NCBI GenBank assembly: GCA_023055425.1
Contig: JALGPY010000006.1
Coordinates: 69,596,127-69,660,126 of the forward strand
Length of the DNA: 64,000 bases
Reading direction: 5' to 3'
Origin: Linanthus parryae
Lineage: Eukaryota; Streptophyta; Magnoliopsida; Ericales; Polemoniaceae
The position numbers were made by a program, and so were the translations under genes. Every line of letters begins with the position of its first letter. Positions within the stretch are counted from its first letter, which is position 1. The notes below the pieces were generated by a model. The model was not told the DNA's origin. It ran no database searches and was given only the letters and a program-made list of their open reading frames with translations. Shown here in pieces: positions 59,668 through 64,000 of this stretch.

Positions 59668-61335
59668 CACAGGTCATAGAGCATAAACGTAGTTTATGTG
59701 TTACATTCTTGTTGTTTTACACCTTAATTTGTTGTTTATCGCGTAAAACAAGACAAATCAAGCATGGGATGCAATTTGTCAACAATTACCCATAACAAGA
59801 TCTAATTTTTTTCATTGGATGCATGAATTGGTGAGTTTGAGAAATTTTAGGATCTTAGATCTAGGGTTTGGGCATCCTTGGGGAAGAAGGAGCTCTCCCA
59901 AAACAAGGAAACAACCAAACTTGGGCTCCAAGCAAGGAGGTTGTTTTGGAAACAACCTCCATGAGGAGGTTCGGCCCCCTAGGGGACCGCCCCCTTGCTT
60001 GCCGCCCAAGCTTGGGCGCCCTAAGGGGCTGGGCGGCCCTAACCCGCGGGCCTAGCTTGCGGGCTTTGGGCCGGGCCGGCCCTAGGGCCTTATGGTTCAC
60101 TTTGTTGGGCCCGGGCAATTGGATTGTTGGGCCCATGGACCGTTTTAACCCTAGAAATCCTAAAATCAATTAAAATTGACCAAGCGCGTTAAAATTGGAT
60201 TTTAACTGTTTATGTGCAAATCGCATGGTGATTGGATATGGCCTTAGGATGTGGTTTGATGTGGATGTTTAATTTTGTGGTTTGGTTTTACGGCCTGCGA
60301 GCTGATCAATTAATTGTAATAATTAATTAGGGTTTTATGGCCTGCGTGCCATTTTTTTCTCAACTTGTGAGATTTATTTTATTTAGTATAGATATTAGCT
60401 AGTGCTAGATAAAGTAGATTGTTAGCCAAGATTGGAGAAAAGAAGCCCAAAGCCAAAGGAGCCACAAAAGATGGAGCATGGAGCATGGAGCATACCACAT
60501 GACTATGAAGGATGGACCAAAAGATCAAGACACATGGAGATGTGTTTGCTTAGGGTTCATAGATAATTCCATTGGCTTGGAATTATCTTAGTCTAGAAAA
60601 GGCCATATCCACATCACGTTTAATTTCTGTTTTGTGGTTGTTTATTTATTGTCTTATTATTTGTGTGGTTGGTGTATGGATGATGCATGCAATTAGGATA
60701 ATAAGATAATTAGACAACCCGGATCTATTATTTGGAGTTGTGTCCAAACTCAAATAGATAGATTAGTTGATATTGATCAACAAAAACAATAAAAATTGAA
60801 TTGAAAATCCCTCAAATTCAAATATTGTGTTCTTGCCTTCTCGTTATTTAAACACTCATTATCATCGTTATTTATCAAGTTCGTGCGTGCCAAAGCATGG
60901 CGACTTGGTTCATAATGATGGAATGCGATGGCACACCTTGTGTGCAATTGTTTAGATAAGAGGTTGAACACAACTAGGCTATTAATTTGATTAAGAAACC
61001 TAGAGGCAATCAATTGGGATTATCCATATGGATGGATAAATAAGGAGTTATTTGCCCGATTGAACCAAGAGTTGCATAAGGGATGCAATTGGAATTGTTC
61101 CTACCTAGAAGTAGTCAAATTATGGGTGACTTGCCAAAGCAAGCTCATAAGGAGATGAAAAGATGGATCTTGGCCCACTAGAAAATATAAGGATATTTTC
61201 CGCATTAATATCTTGAGGGTTATTAATCCGTAGAAAAATAGTGGGAGCTATATTTAATAAACTAGCCATTATTAAATATAGTAAAAAATTCACAAATACT
61301 AAAACTTGCGTATTTTCCTTTTTGTAGAATTCCAA
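59668..61335 (+). other. Long untranslated leader of copia copy B
   Basis: About 1.67 kb, collinear with the leader of copy A, with a GC-rich block at 59960-60120. No shared coding frame. Confidence 0.7.
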
Positions 61336-64000
61336 ATGGCAAACAACTCATCGAGTTCACAACATTCCCTACGATCTGTCCTTGAGAAGGACAAGCTCTC
61401 TGGAACCAACTTTCTTGATTGGTACAGAAACTTGAGAATTGTTCTCAAGCAAGAGAAGAAACTGTACGCAATAGAGGAGCATGTTCCAGAAGGTCCAGAG
61501 AATCAGACACCTGTTGCCTTAAAGGCGTATCAAAAGCGTGTTGATGACGCTAATGATGCGGCCTGCCTAATGCTTTGCACCATGACCTCTGAGCTTCAGA
61601 AGCGACATGAGAACATGAATGCTGTCGATATGATCGAACATCTAAAGCAGCTCTTCCAAGAGCAGGCGAGGGTAGAGAGGTATGAGGTCTCAAAGGCACT
61701 GTTCAAATGTCATCTGGCAGAAGGGAACCCGGTGGGACCCCATGTACTCCGAATGATCGGGTACTTGGAGAATCTCGCCCGGCTTGGGTTCCCGGTCGGC
61801 CAAGAGTTGGCAACCGATCTCGTGTTGCAATCGTTGCCCGAGAGTTATGGACAGTTCATTATGAACTATAACATGAACGAGATCGTTAAACCACTGCCAG
61901 ATTTGCTCAACATGTTGAGGACGGCTGAACAGAGCATCAACAAGGGTAAGGGCAAGGCCATTATGATGGTGCATAAAGGAAAGGGCAAAAAGTTTGCCTC
62001 TTCCTCCAAGGGCAAAGGCAAGTCAGTTGCCAAGTCCAAGGAACAAGCCCTTAAGCCTGTTGGTGGCATTGCCAAGGTCGTGACTAAAGGTGAGTGTCAC
62101 TACTGCAGTCAGCCTGGACACTGGAGGAGGAACTGCCCAAAATATCTGGAGGACAAGAGGCTTGGAATAGTGATTCCACCACCACCAGGTATTTTTGTTG
62201 TAGATGTCAATTTAACTGTCTCTACATCATGGGTGTTAGATACTGGATGTGGATCTCATATTTGTCGAAATATGCAGGATCTAAAGAGAAGTAAAAGATT
62301 GGCTAAAGGGGAGGTAGATCTGCGCGTTGGGAATGGAGCAAAGGTTGCTGCGTTGGCCATAGGCGTGTGCGAGCTATCTCTGCCTTCAGGATTAGTTTTA
62401 GAATTAAATAATTGCTATTTTGTGCCTGCTATGAGCAGAAACATTATTTCTATTTCTTGTTTGGACAAGGAAGGTTTTATTATTTCAATAAAGAACAATT
62501 GTTGTTCCTTTTATTTGAATAATATTCACTATTTTAGTGCGCAATTATTTAATGGACTTTATGTCCTTGATCTAAGCAATCCTGTCTACAACATTAATAC
62601 CAAGCGGATTAAAATAAATGATTTAAATCCTGCTTATTTATGGCATTGTCGTTTAGGCCACATAAATGAGAAACGTGTATCTAGACTCCATAAGGATGGA
62701 TTACTTGACTCATTTGATTTTGAATCATATGAGACATGTGAGGCTTGTTTATTGGGAAAAATGACAAAGTCCCCTTTCAATAAGAAAGGTGAGAGGACTA
62801 GTGAGCAATTGGCACTCATACATACCGATGTGTGTGGGCCATTTGCCACGCCTGCCAGGGGTGGTTATGTCTACTTCATTACATTTACTGATGATTACAG
62901 TAGATATGGATTTGTGTACCTTATGAGGGCAAAATCCGAATCCTTTGAATTGTTCAAAGAATTCAAGAATGAAGTAGAGAAGCAACTTGGCAAAAGTATT
63001 AAGGCTCTACGATCGGATCGTGGAGGAGAATACTTGAGCCAAGAGTTTGACGACTATCTTAGAGAGTGTGGGATCGTGTCCCAACTCACTCCACCCAGAA
63101 CGCCACAGTGGAATGGCGTGTCCGAGAGGAGGAATCGAACCCTATTGGATATGGTTCGGTCTATGATGTGTCAAACCGATCTTCCATTATCGTTTTGGGG
63201 CTACGGTCTATTAAGTGCAGCTTTCACCATTAACCGTGTTCCATCTAAATCAGTCATGAAGACACCATATGAGATATGGAGTGGGAGGCGTCCCACACTG
63301 TCGTTCATGAGGATTTGGGGCTGCGATGTCTATGTAAAACGTTTACAATCAGACAAGCTAGGGCCTAAATCGGATAAGTGTAAATTTGTGGGGTACCCTA
63401 AGGAAACTAAGGGATACTACTTCTACAATCCAACCGAGAACAAAGTGTTTGTTGCTCGGACCGGCGTGTTTCTAGAAAGAGAGTTTGTCTCTAAAGAAGC
63501 AAGTGGGAGGAATGTAGAACTTGAAGAAGTTCAAGAACCACAAATCACTGAACCGATTATGGAACATGAACAGGAACCACAAGCAGTTGTGGAGCTACCT
63601 GTTCAGGTAACACAAGAGCTTCGTAGATCTAGTAGAGTGCGCCAGGAACCCGAGAGGTACGGACTTCTCGTAACTGATTCCGGTGACACGATGCTCATAG
63701 ATGATGAGCCTACTACCTATGAGGAGGCCATGAATGGCCCAGAACCACAGAAGTGGCTTGAGGCCATGAGATCCGAGATGGAATCCATGAATGCCAACAA
63801 AGTATGGACTTTGGTGGAACCACCTGATGGGGCGCGACCCATAGGGTGCAAGTGGGTATTCAAGAAGAAGATCGACATGGATGGTAATGTGATTACCTAT
63901 AAGGGCCGATTGGTGGCTAAAGGATTCAGACAGATTCATGGTATTGACTATGATGAAACATTTTCACCAGTCGCTATGACCAAATCCATCCGAATCCTAC
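61336..64000 (+). CDS. Copia copy B gag-pol polyprotein, intact so far, runs off the window
   Basis: One uninterrupted frame of 888 codons from ATG 61336 to the last base, with no stop. By residue: gag 1-250 (W-R-L-IVLKQEKKLYAIEE, VDMIEHLKQLF); CCHC zinc knuckle C254-C257-H262-C267; aspartic protease D302-T-G; GAG-pre-integrase zinc site H437, H442, C468, C471; integrase catalytic D498 (HTDVCGPF), D561 (RSDRGGEY) and E597 (NGVSERR), with exact D-35-E spacing; RT starting at about 800 (VEPP...ARPIGCKWVFKKKIDMDG, RLVAKGFRQ...DYDETFSPVA). The YVDD motif and RNase H must lie beyond 64000. The order PR-IN-RT shows Ty1/copia. The start is fixed by copy A, which has ATG at the same place. All visible catalytic residues are present, so this copy may be able to supply proteins for the family. 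Confidence 0.93.
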   Translation, partial: MANNSSSSQHSLRSVLEKDKLSGTNFLDWYRNLRIVLKQEKKLYAIEEHVPEGPENQTPVALKAYQKRVDDANDAACLMLCTMTSELQKRHENMNAVDMIEHLKQLFQEQARVERYEVSKALFKCHLAEGNPVGPHVLRMIGYLENLARLGFPVGQELATDLVLQSLPESYGQFIMNYNMNEIVKPLPDLLNMLRTAEQSINKGKGKAIMMVHKGKGKKFASSSKGKGKSVAKSKEQALKPVGGIAKVVTKGECHYCSQPGHWRRNCPKYLEDKRLGIVIPPPPGIFVVDVNLTVSTSWVLDTGCGSHICRNMQDLKRSKRLAKGEVDLRVGNGAKVAALAIGVCELSLPSGLVLELNNCYFVPAMSRNIISISCLDKEGFIISIKNNCCSFYLNNIHYFSAQLFNGLYVLDLSNPVYNINTKRIKINDLNPAYLWHCRLGHINEKRVSRLHKDGLLDSFDFESYETCEACLLGKMTKSPFNKKGERTSEQLALIHTDVCGPFATPARGGYVYFITFTDDYSRYGFVYLMRAKSESFELFKEFKNEVEKQLGKSIKALRSDRGGEYLSQEFDDYLRECGIVSQLTPPRTPQWNGVSERRNRTLLDMVRSMMCQTDLPLSFWGYGLLSAAFTINRVPSKSVMKTPYEIWSGRRPTLSFMRIWGCDVYVKRLQSDKLGPKSDKCKFVGYPKETKGYYFYNPTENKVFVARTGVFLEREFVSKEASGRNVELEEVQEPQITEPIMEHEQEPQAVVELPVQVTQELRRSSRVRQEPERYGLLVTDSGDTMLIDDEPTTYEEAMNGPEPQKWLEAMRSEMESMNANKVWTLVEPPDGARPIGCKWVFKKKIDMDGNVITYKGRLVAKGFRQIHGIDYDETFSPVAMTKSIRIL

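Overview
This window reads as plant nuclear DNA, probably from a eudicot. The evidence is a split gene with 15 exons and small and large introns, LTR retrotransposons of plant type (Ty1/copia, and Ty3/gypsy-like elements primed by tRNA-Asp), MITEs, Mutator-like and hAT-like elements, and inserted plastid DNA. Only one ordinary host gene is supported. Everything else is mobile DNA, its decay products, organellar inserts or unassigned spacer.

Layout. 1-3782: decayed 3' part of a copia element (copy C) with its 3' LTR. 3783 to about 10.9 kb: a degenerate tRNA-Asp-primed gypsy-like element (D) with gag and protease remnants, split by a 3.69-kb solo LTR (6560-10250, TSD ATATT). 12118-31301: a GOLD-domain gene on the plus strand, 437 codons plus stop in 15 exons. 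Its introns hold a Tourist-like MITE, two hAT-like elements, a Stowaway MITE, a Mutator-like element, a LINE tail and a tiny poly(A) insertion. Just downstream, 31743-33277, is a second Mutator-like element that carries a fragment of a 4-coumarate:CoA ligase (4CL)-like gene, that is, a Pack-MULE. 33287-35057 is spacer with a reverse-strand LTR-like promoter and hairpin-forming repeats.

35058-64000 is a nest of elements. Copia copy A (LTR 35058-36479, gag-pol broken by stops) is cut in its reverse-transcriptase region by a tRNA-Asp-primed non-autonomous element (E, from 40627). E's 5' LTR contains a mosaic of plastid DNA (about 42085-45429: psbA, rps3, accD, 16S rRNA, trnA, ycf2 and tRNA-Ser pieces). 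E's gag-like ORF was later split by a complete LARD-type retrotransposon (47390-56185) with 3.77-kb LTRs, a noncoding 1.24-kb interior and a 5-bp TSD. Downstream in E, copia copy B inserted at 58228. B has an uninterrupted gag-pol frame from 61336 to the end of the window, at least 888 codons, and is the longest reading frame here.

Inferred order in the right half: A is older than E, and E is older than the LARD, B and the plastid insert. The order of those last three cannot be set from nesting alone. I saw no CRISPR array, operon or bacterial-type system. All identifications are from pattern recognition without database searches.
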